A program made the translations under genes and the position numbers. A DNA stretch of 64,000 nucleotides from positions 14,647,100 through 14,711,099 of the forward strand of contig NC_079496.1 in assembly GCF_030052815.1 (NCBI RefSeq), written 5' to 3'. Positions 48,130 to 60,253 of the stretch are shown piece after piece. Source of the DNA: Hevea brasiliensis (lineage: Eukaryota; Streptophyta; Magnoliopsida; Malpighiales; Euphorbiaceae). A model generated the notes under the pieces. The model saw nothing but the letters and a program-made list of their open reading frames with translations, did no database searches and was not told the origin of the DNA. Positions within the stretch are counted from its first letter, which is position 1, and every line of letters starts with the position of its first letter.

Positions 48130-49283
48130 TGGTAAAAAAATAATTAGAGTTGAGGTTCATACTTTAAACTAATTGGGATTTGGCTAGATTCATCCAAATC
48201 AAATAAATCCTAGTCTCATAGTATTTAATTTAATCAAAACCAATTAAACTCTTTAATCAACCAATAAACCCTCTTAACCCCTAGTTTATCTTTAAATATA
48301 GGTGATTAAGCTCAAAACCTTAATTATCAATCAATAATTTTCACCTTTTAATCGAACAATCAAATATTAAGAACAAAACCTAATAGCAACCAACATTGAG
48401 CATGTCAAAAAGCATACATGGTTTGATTCAAAACTCATATATATATAGAATTTGGATAAAACCTAGTTCAAATTCAAAAATAAATTTAAAATATTACACC
48501 AAACTCTAAAATCTAAAAGAAATTTCTCACTGGTAATTCTATTTACAAAAGGAAACTATGTAGAAAATGACTATAAATATAAAAACAAGAATCGAAGAAT
48601 CCAGATGGAGAATCAATCGAGATGCTGAAATCCGAATTGAATCCATTCGGTCCAGAAGAAAATGGTGATTCCCTTGTTCCTGTTCTTTTTTTCTCATAAA
48701 AGCTCAGTCTAAATTTAATTTTTTTTCATTCCCTACTTACCACTTACTACTAATTGTAGCCAAACCTATAAAAGAGAAGCTTGAAGGTCAAAAATTAGTA
48801 CAAGAAGAATTTGAAAGAGTCAATGTCATGCAGCCATGCTAGCTTTTGAAGTTAATTTATATGATTCAAGTAAATATTTACATGACCATGTAAATACATG
48901 CTTCAGCTAGTCTTCAGGTTCTAGCAAAGCATAAGGCATGTAAGTTGTGCAAAAGAGTAGTGTAGTTACACTACTTATGTTTTTCCTCGTGTTTTGGCAT
49001 GGCTCCTGTTGTTCTTGCATCACTAAAGATTACACCACTTGTGTAATAGAAGCACTACTCATGTTATGACAATCTCTAATTTACACGACCAAAAGCATGA
49101 CTGTGTAAATGTTTGTGTAATTTTTCACTCTACCAAAACTTGAAATTCTCCCATGCACTTGAAGCTCTCTAACACCTGAATCATCGTATAGTCTATTCCA
49201 TCACTGCTCTCAACACTATATATGTCTCAAATGCAAGAAAACACAATCAAGTATAGAATCATAAAAAAAGCTAAAACTAAACT
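48130..49283. repeat. AT-rich segment, unit B of the 4984-7080 duplication
   Basis: Matches unit A (see 4984-7080) but has only one arm of the palindrome there. Ends at the target site AAACT of the solo LTR. No gene seen. Confidence 0.7.
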
Positions 49284-51915
49284 TGTCACGACCCAACCTA
49301 TGGGCCGGACCGGCACTAGGACCTGGGCCAGCCTAAAGCCCCCGAGGCCCGTAGTAAGCCTTAACTATTCATTTACCCAACTCTAAGGCCCATTTGGGCC
49401 CAATTTCAAGAAAACAAGCGGACAGAGTCCGGCCATAAAATGGACTTACCAACGGGGAGTTTTCGACTCACCCGACCTGTAAACACAATATATAGTCAAT
49501 TGGGGAGCTCAGCTCACCCTCCACATACTCATCAACATAATAATAAATGGGAGCTCAGCTCCCTCATCCAATCCATCAAACATGCATATCATTATACGTT
49601 TACAGGTCCAACATGATAATAATATTACAGACCATAATCAAATAAATACTTCTAACACATGCGGAAATTCTAGGAGTAAATAAAATTACACAAATATTGA
49701 TAAACAACCTGCGAAGGAGAAAAGCAGGTTAACCAAAAATAAAATCCTCCTGAGCTTTGAAAAAATATTTAACACGAGTGATCGGTCGACTCAGAGAGTA
49801 AAATATCAATAATAAACATCATCTATATAACAATCTAAATCTAATGAACCAAGTAGAGTGAAATGCAAAATCCACAACATTAACACAACATAACATCAAA
49901 AGGTAATTTGGAGCACTCACGCACCCTGTAACATCAATCATAATATATGGAGCCGATCCTATACGACTCTCTTAAATCCAACACGTGCCGTGAAGAACTC
50001 ATTTCGGACTTCCACTTAAATACCAAATCGGGTCCCAAATGAAGAACTCAAGCCGTGTCTACCCAAGGACCGGGTCCCAGCGAAGAACTCAAGCCGTGTC
50101 TACCCGTCCTATCCATAGTCCACACCACATCACACGCACGCCAACGCACGCACACTGCTCCAAATTACCACAACAACATACATGGCACTTTAACATTTAT
50201 CAATGCATCAAAAATCGTGCCTAGAGTTTAACTACATAAATATATGCATATAAGTGATGCATGGGCATGCTGAACATATAATAATATCGAAATTACAATT
50301 AAAATTAATATTCTACTCACAGACTTGACGACAATCACTGTGGCGGCTGGGCGGAGGAAGAAGGCTGTCCCGGCTCACCTGACAATCATATTACATTTAT
50401 TTAATACAATCTGACTCAATACAAACAAAGAAAAGACCCAATACGTCCTAAGTCATGCCGGAAATCCGGCAGAGTCTCCCCTATACCTAGGACCTACCCA
50501 ACCTGTAAAAGGACAAAAAAATGCACTTCTATATTCACAATCCATATATCAACAGTTCAATCATATCACACAGCCCCTCCTGGGCCCATCAAATCAATCA
50601 TCCATCACAATACGCAAAATTTCAATTTAGTCCTTATTATTGATCATTTTTGCAAAAACTGCCCAAACAAGCTCTAAAAATTATAAAACTTTTCCCATCG
50701 GTCATTAGTAATATTAATAAGATATTTAAAAAAGAATCTTAATTTTCTAAGCTACCACGATTATTTTTTGGATTTTTAATCATATTTAAGCACTATAAAA
50801 TTACGAAAAAGCAAGGTTCGGTTTTACCTTTGCCGTTTCCGACTTCGTGAACGCGCTCGACGTCGACAATGGGGCTAGCCAAAACCTCGGTCCAATTCGA
50901 GACTTTTCCAGAACGTCCGTTCGCCCGAATTTTGCGATCTTGGCCAATCAGCCGAATTTCCGCGAATCGAGGATACCTACACGAAGCCCATAACACGGGG
51001 GTTAGTACATAAATTTTTTCAGAATTTTCTAAGCTCATTAAATGCTCGAAAAAACACTGCGAAGTTCCGTGGGACCCATCAAAAAACGGTGTCGGAAAAT
51101 TTCGAAATTTATGTCGTTGCGAAGCTCTCGACGAATGGAGCGTGCTGGTGGCCTCGGTTTTCTAGTGGGATTCACGGTTTTCGAGAAATCTAGCCCAAAA
51201 GTCGAAATGGGCTAAAATCTTCCCGAGCAAAAATCGGACAATCCGCTCGATGGATTTTGGCGTTCTTGGTGTCTATAGAAAGCTCTCGCTGAGTAGATGA
51301 TTTTAGACACAAGACCCGGTCCAATTGGTGGCCGGATCGGCCAGATTTGGCCGGAGAAGCGGAAACGGCGCGCGCGCTCTGCGCGTCCCTTCCAAGGCCA
51401 TTTTCGGGCGTTCCAGGCGGCGGCCGGCCGTGGGGAAGGGCCGAGGTGGGGCGCCGGCGAGGTGGGGACGCAGAGGAGGCGGCGGCGCGGCAAGGGGAGG
51501 AGGGAGGAGAGAGAAAAGAGAGAGAGAAGGGGAGAGGGTCGTCGCGCGCGGGAGGGAGGAGAAAAAGAGAAGAAGACCGGTCCGATTCGACCGGTCCGAT
51601 CTGATCCGGTTCGATTCGGCCGGTTCGATTCGAAATACAAAATTTTAAATTTTTACTCTGCCTCGGGACCGAAAACGAGGTCCAAAAATTCCGAAAAAAA
51701 TTCCAGAAAACTCAGAAAAATACGTAGACTCCAAATATATTTTTAGTTTTGTCACGTGGTCTTTAAATTAATTTTTAAAAATCATCAAAGTTTATATTTT
51801 CGGAAAATCGAACCCGATTTTTAAAATCTGAAAAATCTAAAAAAAAATTCCTAAAATTTAAATAAAATTAAAATACCAAAAATGCTCATAAAATTTAAAA
51901 TTTTGGGGTGTTACA
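49284..51915 (-). mobile_element. Complete solo LTR of a Ty3/gypsy family (2632 bp)
   Basis: TG...CA ends (plus: TGTCACGACCC...GGGTGTTACA) with an exact 5-bp duplication AAACT (49279-49283, 51916-51920) and no internal domain or second LTR: the product of LTR-LTR recombination. The minus strand starts TGTAACACCCC, as in Tekay-like chromoviruses. The GC-rich block at 51330-51640 yields several long but unsupported overlapping frames on both strands (51212-51640 minus; 51297-51746, 51325-51648, 51347-51604 plus), all low-complexity Arg/Gly/Pro. Confidence 0.93.
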
Positions 51916-52352
51916 AAACTAAAATGACACTTAAAAATATATTACAGGACTCCGTATAAGAGCAAAATATGCACAAATATGTGTCTTAAATGCCTATAAA
52001 AAGAGAATACATCATCATAGTAAAAAAAAAAAAAAAAAAAACTAATTTTCTAAATAATTATTTAATTTTGAATATAAAATTATAGTTTAATAAAGTCAGT
52101 GTTTTCCATTTGAAAATTGTTAAAAAACAAAATTTTTATTATAAAAAAAAATTAAAAAACAATTTAAACAATTTTCCAAAATCTTAAATTAAATTTTAGA
52201 AAATTATCATTTGAAAAACTGGCATATATGAACACCAAACTTTATTTTTCAAGTTTCTTAGAAAATATTTTCACAAAACTGACTCAGTTTCATCTTTCCA
52301 CTTGTGATTTTGGGTCCACGTTTCCTCCTGTGATATGGTCCTCCTTTCTTTC
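51916..52352. repeat. Continuation of duplicated unit B
   Basis: AT-rich, aligns with about 6000-6300. Includes an A20 run (52022-52041). Ends at the target site CTTTC of the next element. Confidence 0.65.
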
Positions 52353-52949
52353 TGTCGACACCATATTTTGGCCGATCCCCAAAATCAACAAGACTTTGAA
52401 ACCGATCCCCAGCACTAGGTCTCCCTGGGCCAGCCAATGACATTTCCGACTTCTCTTCATTTTTCTTTACCAGATGACCTTATTTCCGAACTCTCCTTAA
52501 AAGGAATTGAATCAATGCTAAGTCCTAACATTCGTTAAAGCCCTGCCGATCTCTCAAATCATTTACCGATCTCTCAAACCCGCTGTCGAATTTCCGGACC
52601 CGTCGGGTATATCCCTGATCTCTATTGATAAATGAAGTGAACTAGCACTAGATCTTTTCTTACCAGTTTTATGGCCGACCTCCTTTTCGGAAGATCAAGA
52701 GCTAAGGCTTTGGTTCGGTTTAACGAGGGTTCCGATCTTAAGTTTTCAAGTTAAATTTTCAATTTTAATCAAGTCCCGTTCAGCATTTCTCCCCCACCGA
52801 TCTAATGCTTATTGTGCTTTCCGATCTCTTATACTTAGATTAATAATTGCATTTTTGTCTTGCTGTGCTCATACAATCAAATACTCAGACAAACAATGGT
52901 TTAAAATTTTCCGATCACAACCCTTCATTGAACAAAGAGGCATTCCATT

Positions 52950-53300
52950 TCATTTCATAATTTGTACAAGTTCCTGATTTACATTCTGCTCACTCTCTCT
53001 CTCACCCTCGGCTTCCTCCCCACTGTCCTCATCGTCGCCCTCAGGAGCCAGGTCGGCCATCCAGGAGAAGTCCTCTTCAGGGTAGCGCTTCTGGAGTTCG
53101 GCCAAGAGGTCCTTGTGAGCATTCACATAGGCTCCGGCTATCCCTGTCACCATCTCTTCATCCTTCTCTTTAAGCTCCTCATCCTTCGCCTTAAGCTCCT
53201 CGTCTTTCTCCTTAAGCTCCTCGATGAGTTGGGCGACCTGAGCAGCTTCGTTGGCGTAAAGCGCCTGGACTTCCCCAAGAGCACGGTCCCTCTCAGCCAA
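52950..53300 (-). pseudogene. Coiled-coil part of the antisense ORF
   Basis: 116-codon minus frame (MAERDRALGEVQALYANEAA...). It has an almost perfect heptad stretch of EEL/KEKDEELKAKDEE repeats (residues ~25-50), a clear coiled coil, followed by an acidic tail (DDEDSGEEAEGERESEQ). This arrangement, a Transposase_28 domain followed by a coiled coil, is common in plant gypsy-type accessory proteins. The stretch between it and the first exon (53301-53884) is out of frame. Confidence 0.55.
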
Positions 53301-53869
53301 AATATGATTCTGTTCGGCCAGCCTGTCTTCATGGAACTTTGCCCGTCCCTCGACTTGAGATATATAATCCCGAGCGGATGAGAGTTGGGATCGGAGGAAG
53401 CCGATTCCTCATTCTTCTTCCCGATCTCCTTACCTGCACGCTGAATCTTTTCTCAACCATGGTCCGGTTCACGGACACTCTACGCTTAGGCTCATGGATC
53501 GAGTCAAGATATCATCGAGACCATTCCGGATAGCTGTCCGATCCTCCCGAAGAAGATGGTAGACCCTGTGACTTTGGCAAAATCTGGGTTCTCTCTAATG
53601 ATCGGTTATTCTTCAAGGAGTCGATCAAGATTTGAGCGCCACGAGAAGAGGTCCTCCTAAGCTTGAGTAGGCCCCCTTCTCGTGCTTGGAACAATTGGGA
53701 GAGGTGGAGGCCGCTCTTCCGTTCTAGGAGGAGATCGGACAGCCTCCGAGGTCGGCGGACACGAAGGTTGAGGCGGTCTCTTTGTATCTCCCTGTGCTCA
53801 TGACCGGTGTTTGAAGTCGCTCAACGCTTCATCTCCTTTATCTTCCAGGAGATCTCTCTTTCCTTCTTC

Positions 53870-54841
53870 CGCTTCCTAGAACCCTCACCACCCGCCATAC
53901 CTGCACAAAGAAAAGGTTAGTGAGATCGCTAAGGTCGTGAGAACTGAGATATAGAAAATACCAATGCCGAGGTCAGAGAGCGGAAGTTCGCGGTCTTGGC
54001 CGGTGAGCAATTGAATAGTCCAATGGTGCAGCTCGGCAGTCACCGCATCCAAACAAGAATACTTTTGAGTGGCGGCCTGACTCTTCAGATCCATCACTAT
54101 TAAACTTTCCTCCTGACTCAGGGTAATGTGCCTCGGAAGCAAGGGCCCCTGGTACCACCAGCTACGAGGGAAGTCCTCAAAGCAGCTCGGATCTTTGCTC
54201 CTCAGAATGAAGAAACGGTTCTTCCAATTCTTAAGGGATGAGGGCAGATCGGAAAAGAGCCCACAATGAGGCTTCGCCTGAAAGAACCAGTGTTCGTCAT
54301 CCTTTCGGCGAGTTAGTCTGTGCAGCTCGGCGAACACCTTAGCCGTAGGTCTGATTCCCTTAGCTCGGCATAGACCTCGGAAGGCTACCAAGATCCGCCA
54401 CGAGTTGGGGTGAATTTGAACAATGCATGCTCGGTAAAGTTTTAGGACCTCCTTATAGAAATCGTCTAGAGGGAACCTCAGACCGGCCTTTAACTGTTCC
54501 TCGTACACCATAACCATGTCATTCTCTTCAAAGGAGTGATCGACACGAAGATCGCCGTGGCACTTGATTAGCTCGTACGAATCAGGCCGAATATTATATT
54601 CTTGGCTAAATGATTGTAGATCGGATTCTCGAAGAACCGACGGTAGCTCGTCTATAGGGAGAGTCTCTCTCCCTGAAGAAGGTGCGAGCCTTGATGGTAT
54701 GACCCGCCCCCGAGTTGGGGCGGAGGCCCTGGGAGGTTCTTGTTGAACGCTTGGCCCGACTGCCTCTTCTTCATCAGACGATGACCACGAGAACTGAATC
54801 GAAGGAGGGCTCGCCGCTCTCTGACCTTCGGCACCGTTCAT
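53870..54841 (-). CDS. Antisense accessory ORF with Transposase_28-like domain
   Basis: Minus frame open from 54979 to 53885. The likely start is Met at 54839-54841 (MNGAEGQRAASPP), because a minus-strand TATA box (55000-55007) lies only ~20 bp above the first Met. The N-terminus is Ser/Pro-rich and disordered. Residues ~90-280 (GLRFPLDDFYKEVLKLYR, NSWRILVAFRGLCRAKGI, WFFQAKPHCGLFSDLPSSLKNWKNRFFIL) resemble PF04195, 'putative gypsy type transposon', whose function is unknown. Near 53960 a GTATTT donor and a TTTGTGCAG acceptor (53900) flank a probable short intron, after which MAGGEGSRKRKKE continues. The domain is intact, but the coiled-coil continuation is frame-broken. Confidence 0.7.
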
Positions 54842-54999
54842 TTTCAAAAGAAACAAAGAATTTAAATTAAAAAGAGGATCAAAGCCCTTACCGGAGTCTG
54901 ATCGGCGTCGGAAGAACTTGAGAAAACGAGAGAACTTCGAAGTTGTGAGCAGGGGATTGAAAATGGAATGAGAGAACAACTGGCTAACCCTCCCACCCC

Positions 55000-55007
55000 T
55001 ATTTATA
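55000..55007 (-). promoter_or_regulatory. TATA box of the antisense ORF
   Basis: Minus strand TATAAATAGGGG, placed to give a transcript starting ~25-30 bp downstream and before Met 54841. Suggests an own promoter for the antisense gene. Confidence 0.55.
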
Positions 55008-55286
55008 CTAGTCCGAGCATTTAATGCTCGCGAGGTTCTAGGCAGCGCATCGATTGGTGGGACTCGACAGCTGTTCTGACACTTCTCTCAAATATCCGAA
55101 TGTTCAGAGATGGGTTAATTGGAGATCGGCATAATAAGTTAAATATTTTGAATAAAGGATCAGTTAAGTGTCATTCAGGTAAAGAACCAGATCGGATAAT
55201 CACATTAGAGATCGGAAAATAATCAATGCAAAAATAATAAGATGATAACCGACAAAATAAAGTCTTTATTTTCAAAAGATCGGATT

Positions 55287-55505
55287 ACATCATTTGGGCG
55301 ATCTCTAGGGATCGGATTACACTAAAATTGGATCACATCATTTCTGTGATCTCTAGAGATCGGATTGCATTGAAAATAAAATACATCATTTGGGCGATCT
55401 CTAGGGATCGGACTACAATAAAGGTCTAACTACATCATTTGGGCGATCTCTAGAGATCTGATTACATTTTAGGATTACATCATTTGGGCGATCTCTAGAG
55501 ACCGG
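55287..55505. repeat. Tandem repeats, five units of 40-60 bp
   Basis: Units containing 'acatcatttgggcgatctctag' followed by '[a/g]gatcggattac' and a variable spacer. Located upstream of the antisense TATA box. Confidence 0.85.
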
Positions 55506-56638
55506 TGGAACATCCTATCTAAAGGACCTATGTCAAAGCCTAGTCTCGTGGCTGAATCAAAAGAGGTGTTCGATCAGGAGACCGGCTATTGACATCGGAT
55601 AGATGTACAGCTCAGATGGGGTGACTATGACTCCCATGAAGATGAGAGACATCGTCACCGATGTTACCACTCGAAACCGACCCGCTGTCGGAACACCCAA
55701 TGTGGAGGAAAGACGCCGCCGAACACCCAATGCGATGAGAAGCCGAATGAACTCAGTTGAGCGACTCGAGATCGGTACAACCGAGGTCCGCAATACAGAT
55801 CGGTCAAATCCAGTTCTCTCACCATCGTCAGTTAAGGTCATTCGATCACCGGGATCGTAATTTTCAGTCGGTGAGTAAAGAAGTTCATTGGAAAAAGATC
55901 AAAGCCACAGTTATAGCCAGAACTTCCACCGGAGCAGCTAGAACAGGGAAAGTAAGAAAAGAAGAGAGGAAAATCAGATGAAAGAAATGTCTCTGTCGAC
56001 AGGAGTATATATAGGGGAAAATGAGCATTTATTGCTGAACAGAAAACGAAGCGAACGCTTCGGGAATCGAGGGACAATTAATACTTTGACCAAGACCGGA
56101 CCTGAAGAAGGGAAAAGATCGGAATAGTAGATCGGAAGGTGGGAGACCAGCATGAAAGGTCGGAAAGAACATGTGAAAAGATCGGAAAGAGGAGAGATCG
56201 GTAGGCAAAAAGAATAAGACAAATTCCAATAACCGTCGTCAGAATCAGAGCCGAGGTAGTTAAGGCGTTGCAGACGAGATCTCACCGCACGCCTAAGAAT
56301 CGCCCGCAATGCTGACAGGTGCCAGGGTATGTCATGACAGTCCTGTACATCCCAATCTCCACCGTTGATCCCACTTGTAAGGACAAACCCGGAACCCTTA
56401 GATCAAGAGAGAAGACGACAATACCAGCGTCTTTCGCTCTTAACCCTCGGATCGTTCCGGACAAGGAAATTTGGGACCGTCAGATGGAAAGAAGAAAAGG
56501 ACAAATATTATGAAGAGTGATCTCAACCATTCATTTTGATTCCCTTTAATTCCTGAACCTCCGATCATGTCCTTCGAAATCTCGACCCTCCATCTCCCTC
56601 AAATAAATCCTGACCCTTCACGAAGAGCACCCGATTCC

Positions 56639-56646
56639 TATAAATA
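56639..56646 (+). promoter_or_regulatory. TATA box on the plus strand of the 6.15-kb unit
   Basis: CCTATAAATACCTGCAC, followed by a stretch without long ORFs; the probable promoter if the unit is an LTR. Confidence 0.5.
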
Positions 56647-57057
56647 CCTGCACAAAAAAACTGTTCAAGGGACGGGCAAGAAAAAATAGACAAGAGGCTG
56701 TTATTATAGCAGAGGAACTCTGAAATTTCATTTAGTTTACTACTCTGCTACTTAGAAGTGTCAATCAAAAAGACTTTTGAAACAAGTTTTCTGAAGTGTT
56801 TTTCTTGAAAAGATTCTGAATACTGGAACTCTATATTTCCAGTTTGTTCATTATCTGGTCACACTCTCACTTTCTGCCTTTTATCATTTCTGTCCAAGCT
56901 CAACTTCATTCTATTCGGTTCTTTTTATCTTGATCTGATCGCATTTTAGCTAATCACCCTCCAGTTCACGAGGAACACCACCCCTCAGGCCAATCAATCC
57001 TTGCCTTATCACTATTTGGCACCCCATAGTTATTTTAGTAGCTTTGGCTCCTTACAG

Positions 57058-57298
57058 GTAAGAGCTCATACTACTGTTTTATTAAGTGCTTACATTTACT
57101 TTCTGCATTTTCCTTGTTCTTCTCACATCTGTGACTTCCTACTTTTGTACAAACGATCCCCAAAGAATGTTACTGTAAGAGCTCATATCACTGTTTTATC
57201 GAGTGTCTACATTTACTTTCCGCATTTTCCTGTGTTCTTCTTACATCTGCAACTTTCTTCAAGACTATTTTTGCACAAACGATCCCCAAAGAATGACA
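57058..57298. repeat. Two ~120-bp direct repeats
   Basis: Copies start GTAAGAGCTCATA at 57058 and 57176 and end CGATCCCCAAAGAATG; about 80% alike. The plus ORF 57001-57318 spanning them shows a repeated peptide only because of this duplication. Confidence 0.8.
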
Positions 57299-57761
57299 CT
57301 CTCAAATCATCTATTTAGTGATCAGTTCATTTTTATTAATCTTCATTTTTTTTGAAAGCAAGTTTTCTAACTCCTAGTAGTATGTAAGTGGTTGGGTAAA
57401 CGTAGGTAACTGCAACTTAGGGGTCTCTTTTAAAAGAGAGAACATGAATAACACGTCAGGAAGATAGCCAAACTATTAGGCCGACGTAAACAGCAATTCG
57501 ACAAAGATGTCATAAAGTGGAATAAGACCAAAGTAAACGAAACAGAGTAGATCGGTCATTAATAGATATTGGTAAAATGAACGCATGGAAGGTCGGTAAA
57601 TTAAGCCTAGTTTTCCCTATCTAGTCAAAAGGTATCGAGAAGCCTTATTCCCAGCATCTTAGAACGCCAGAATCTTTAGCTTTAGGTTCTTATGTCATGT
57701 AGTTGAAATTAAAAATCCGGGAGATCAGAGAAATCCCTTCCAGGCTCCTGTCAATCTGAAA

Positions 57762-58140
57762 GAGATCGGAAGAGAGTTCTTATCTGGTCTCAATCCAAAA
57801 TTTTAATAAACGTAAAAAGAGATCGGAGGAGAGTTCTTATCCGGTCTCCCTTCAAAATTTTAATAAACATTAAATAGGGATCGGAGGAGAGTTCTTATCC
57901 GGTCTCAACTCAAAACATTAATAAATAACTTAAAAGAGATCGGAGGAGGGTTCTTATCCGGTCCCCCCTCAAAATTTTAATAAATAACTTAAAAGAGATC
58001 GGAGGAGGGTTCTTATCCGGTCTCCCCTCAAAATTTTAATAAACAACTTAAAAGAGATCGGAGGAGGGTTCTTATCCGGTCTCCCCTCAAAATTTTAATA
58101 AACATCTTAAAAGAGATCGGAGGAGAGTTCTTATCCGATT
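57762..58140. repeat. 59-60 bp tandem array, about 6.5 units
   Basis: Unit 'agagatcggagga[g/g]gttcttatccggtctcccctcaaaattttaataaac...cttaaa'. Neighbouring units near 57930-58090 are almost identical, outer ones more diverged, as expected from unequal exchange or slippage. Tat/Ogre elements are known to carry such arrays. Confidence 0.92.
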
Positions 58141-58504
58141 CTCACACCCGTACACTAAGGTTGTCTCATTTACTTATGTATCTGGGTGATCCAAATTTAG
58201 TGAAAAATCAAATATTCCTTTTACCAAAAGGATTAACATTGCCGTCTAAGCCCTCCTAACTAATTTATAAAGGACGCAAAATTAAATCTACTTACCCTTA
58301 TTAAGGGACGAGGTGGGGTGCCTAACACCTTCCCCACCCGTTTACGGACCCCGAACTTAGAATCTCTGTTTTGAAGTGGTTTCATTTTTAATTTAACTTC
58401 TCAAATGGTTTTCTTTAGTTTCCCTCAAAACTAAGGTGGCGACTCCTCACTTTTTCCCACTTCGGTGAGTGATCGACCAGGCGACCGCAAAATCTATTGC
58501 TACA

Positions 58505-59361
58505 CTTTCTTTTTTATTTTTTATTTGTAATCAGTAATTAATTAAAAATATTTAATCCCATTTTCTCCCCATTTTATACAATATAATTTAAAATTTGGTC
58601 TAAGAGATAAAAAGCATATGTTTACGCTATATTATAGCTATAAACAATTATTTTTTTTAACTTTTTTTTTTTGTATTATAGTAAAATCTTTATCACTTTC
58701 ATAAGAAATTAAATTGAGTTTAAAAAAAATTAATGATAAATTGTAAAACAATCTTAAAGTTTTATTTATTAATAAAATAATTTATTGATTTTGAAATTTA
58801 TATTTAAAAAGAAAATATGTATTTTGATTTATTATATATAATAAATAAATTTATTTATAATAAAAATATATTTTATATTTATTTTTAATTTAAATTTTAT
58901 ATTAAAAATATTTTTATTAATTAAAATTAATAAAATTATCTTTTGAATTAAGCAAAATAAATTAATTTACCCAAAAGTAAAATACAAAAATAAATTCGTA
59001 TCATTTTAAAAATTATATAATTGAAAAAATATATCCAACGTAAATTAAGATATGTATTAAATAAAATACACATATTAATTAGAGTAAACTATATATTAGA
59101 AGCATGATTAATAAATCTTCAATTATAACAAACTTTTGTTTTAATTTTAATTAAAGAACAAATTAGTGGTAAAACTAAAATCTCAATTTGGTTAGTGTTT
59201 TTTGGGGCTCATTATCTGATTTGTTACATAAAAAAAAATTCAAAATTTTAAAGGTACTATCATACTTATGGCAAAAATTTTTAATTTTATGTATTATAGC
59301 TGATTCTTTTAATTTTTATAAACTTTTGCTTTTTTTATTAGCCTAAAATTTTTCTTATTTA
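58505..59361. repeat. Continuation of duplicated unit B
   Basis: AT-rich, aligning with about 6310-7080. No gene. Confidence 0.65.
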
Positions 59362-59363
59362 CG

Positions 59364-59419
<56 letters not shown>
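59362..59419. repeat. (TA)n microsatellite
   Basis: About 28 uninterrupted TA units; length likely to vary between individuals and to be prone to assembly error. Confidence 0.95.
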
Positions 59420-59423
<4 letters not shown>

Positions 59424-60253
59424 TTTTGGCTTTCCTAGATCTCCTTCTTTCTCTTCTCTTCTCTTTTCTTTCTCTCCCCAGTTTTCCTTTCTTTCCTCCG
59501 ATTACATCCAGCAGCTTCTTCTGATATAAAGGGTATACTCATCCGTAAGAACTTCGTACTTGTAGTTGCAGTTGTTGATCGGTTTTTATTAATTGAATAA
59601 AAATCAGATTGAATCTATAACTGGTTGAAATGTTGCTTCCCTAACTCTAGATAGGGAAACTTCTCATCCATATTTGGATTAACAAATGAAAACATCAAGA
59701 GAGTCAAGCTAAACATAAGAAAAAAGGACTAGAAGAACCAATAAATTTGGAGCTTGAACTTGTGGAACTTGGCTGAAAAATCGGCAAAACTTCAAGCTTT
59801 TCTCCCTTTTGAATCTCTTGTTCTCCCTTGCAGTTTCCGCCTTTCAAGATATCTTGTGTGGTTCCTTTTAATAGATCAAAAGAACTCCTATTTGATGCAA
59901 AGACCTCCCCTTTATTCTTATTTTGGCTCTCTTTGAAACCCTAGACGTCTCTCTTTTAAAACATAAAGGCTGCTGAATTTTTATCATCACCATAACAGGG
60001 GCGTGGTGCCAAGGGGGGGAGGGGGGGTGAAATCTTTTCCGTGTAATTTTATTTCTTCAAAATTTGACCACACGATGGCTGTGGCATGCTTCTGGGGCCA
60101 TATGACAGGGTTGTGGTTTCTCCTGTAGCTTTCATGGCTTGTAACTTTGACCTTGGCCTTCCTGTGATATGATGGCCTTCACCACACCTCAGCCACAGAC
60201 TCTTCTGTCCAAACTTGAAGTGTACTATTCTTCTACCGTAGCCTAGTTGTGGC
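59420..60253. other. Duplicated TPS 3' flank, then unassigned sequence
   Basis: 59420-59560 repeats the sequence that lies 0.7-0.9 kb past the end of the terpene synthase gene (40640-40840). After 59560 the two diverge. 59600-60253 has more balanced composition (for example 'gtggtttctcctgtagc') and looks like an old LTR, but I find no paired repeat or protein. Confidence 0.55.

Larger units (their letters stand above)
52353..58504 (+). mobile_element. 6.15-kb TG...CA unit of Tat/Ogre type, possibly a solo giant LTR
   Basis: Starts TGTCGACACC and ends TTGCTACA with an exact 5-bp duplication CTTTC (52348-52352, 58505-58509). I see no pair of long direct repeats at its two ends, so it looks like one giant LTR or a derivative that has lost its partner LTR. 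It contains two antisense ORF regions (53885-54841 and 52950-53300), several tandem arrays, a plus-strand TATA box (56639-56646) and the motif GGTGGCGACTCC (58434). The frequent 'GATCGG' and 'CCGATC' words set it apart in composition from the AT-rich flank. Orientation is inferred from the antisense ORFs reported in Tat-lineage elements and the plus TATA box. Confidence 0.75.

Noticed and set aside
51212..51746. Four overlapping ORFs (85-149 codons) on both strands
   Set aside because: Same GC-rich LTR block as at 2670-2960; Arg/Gly/Pro-rich translations are a composition effect.
52962..53381. 139-codon plus ORF rich in Leu
   Set aside because: Mirror of the coiled-coil frame on the minus strand; repeated CTCCTT codons explain the openness.
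55557..56513. Several 60-111 codon ORFs on both strands
   Set aside because: They overlap one another, contain a TATA-like region and have no recognisable domain; judged chance frames in the LTR-like unit.
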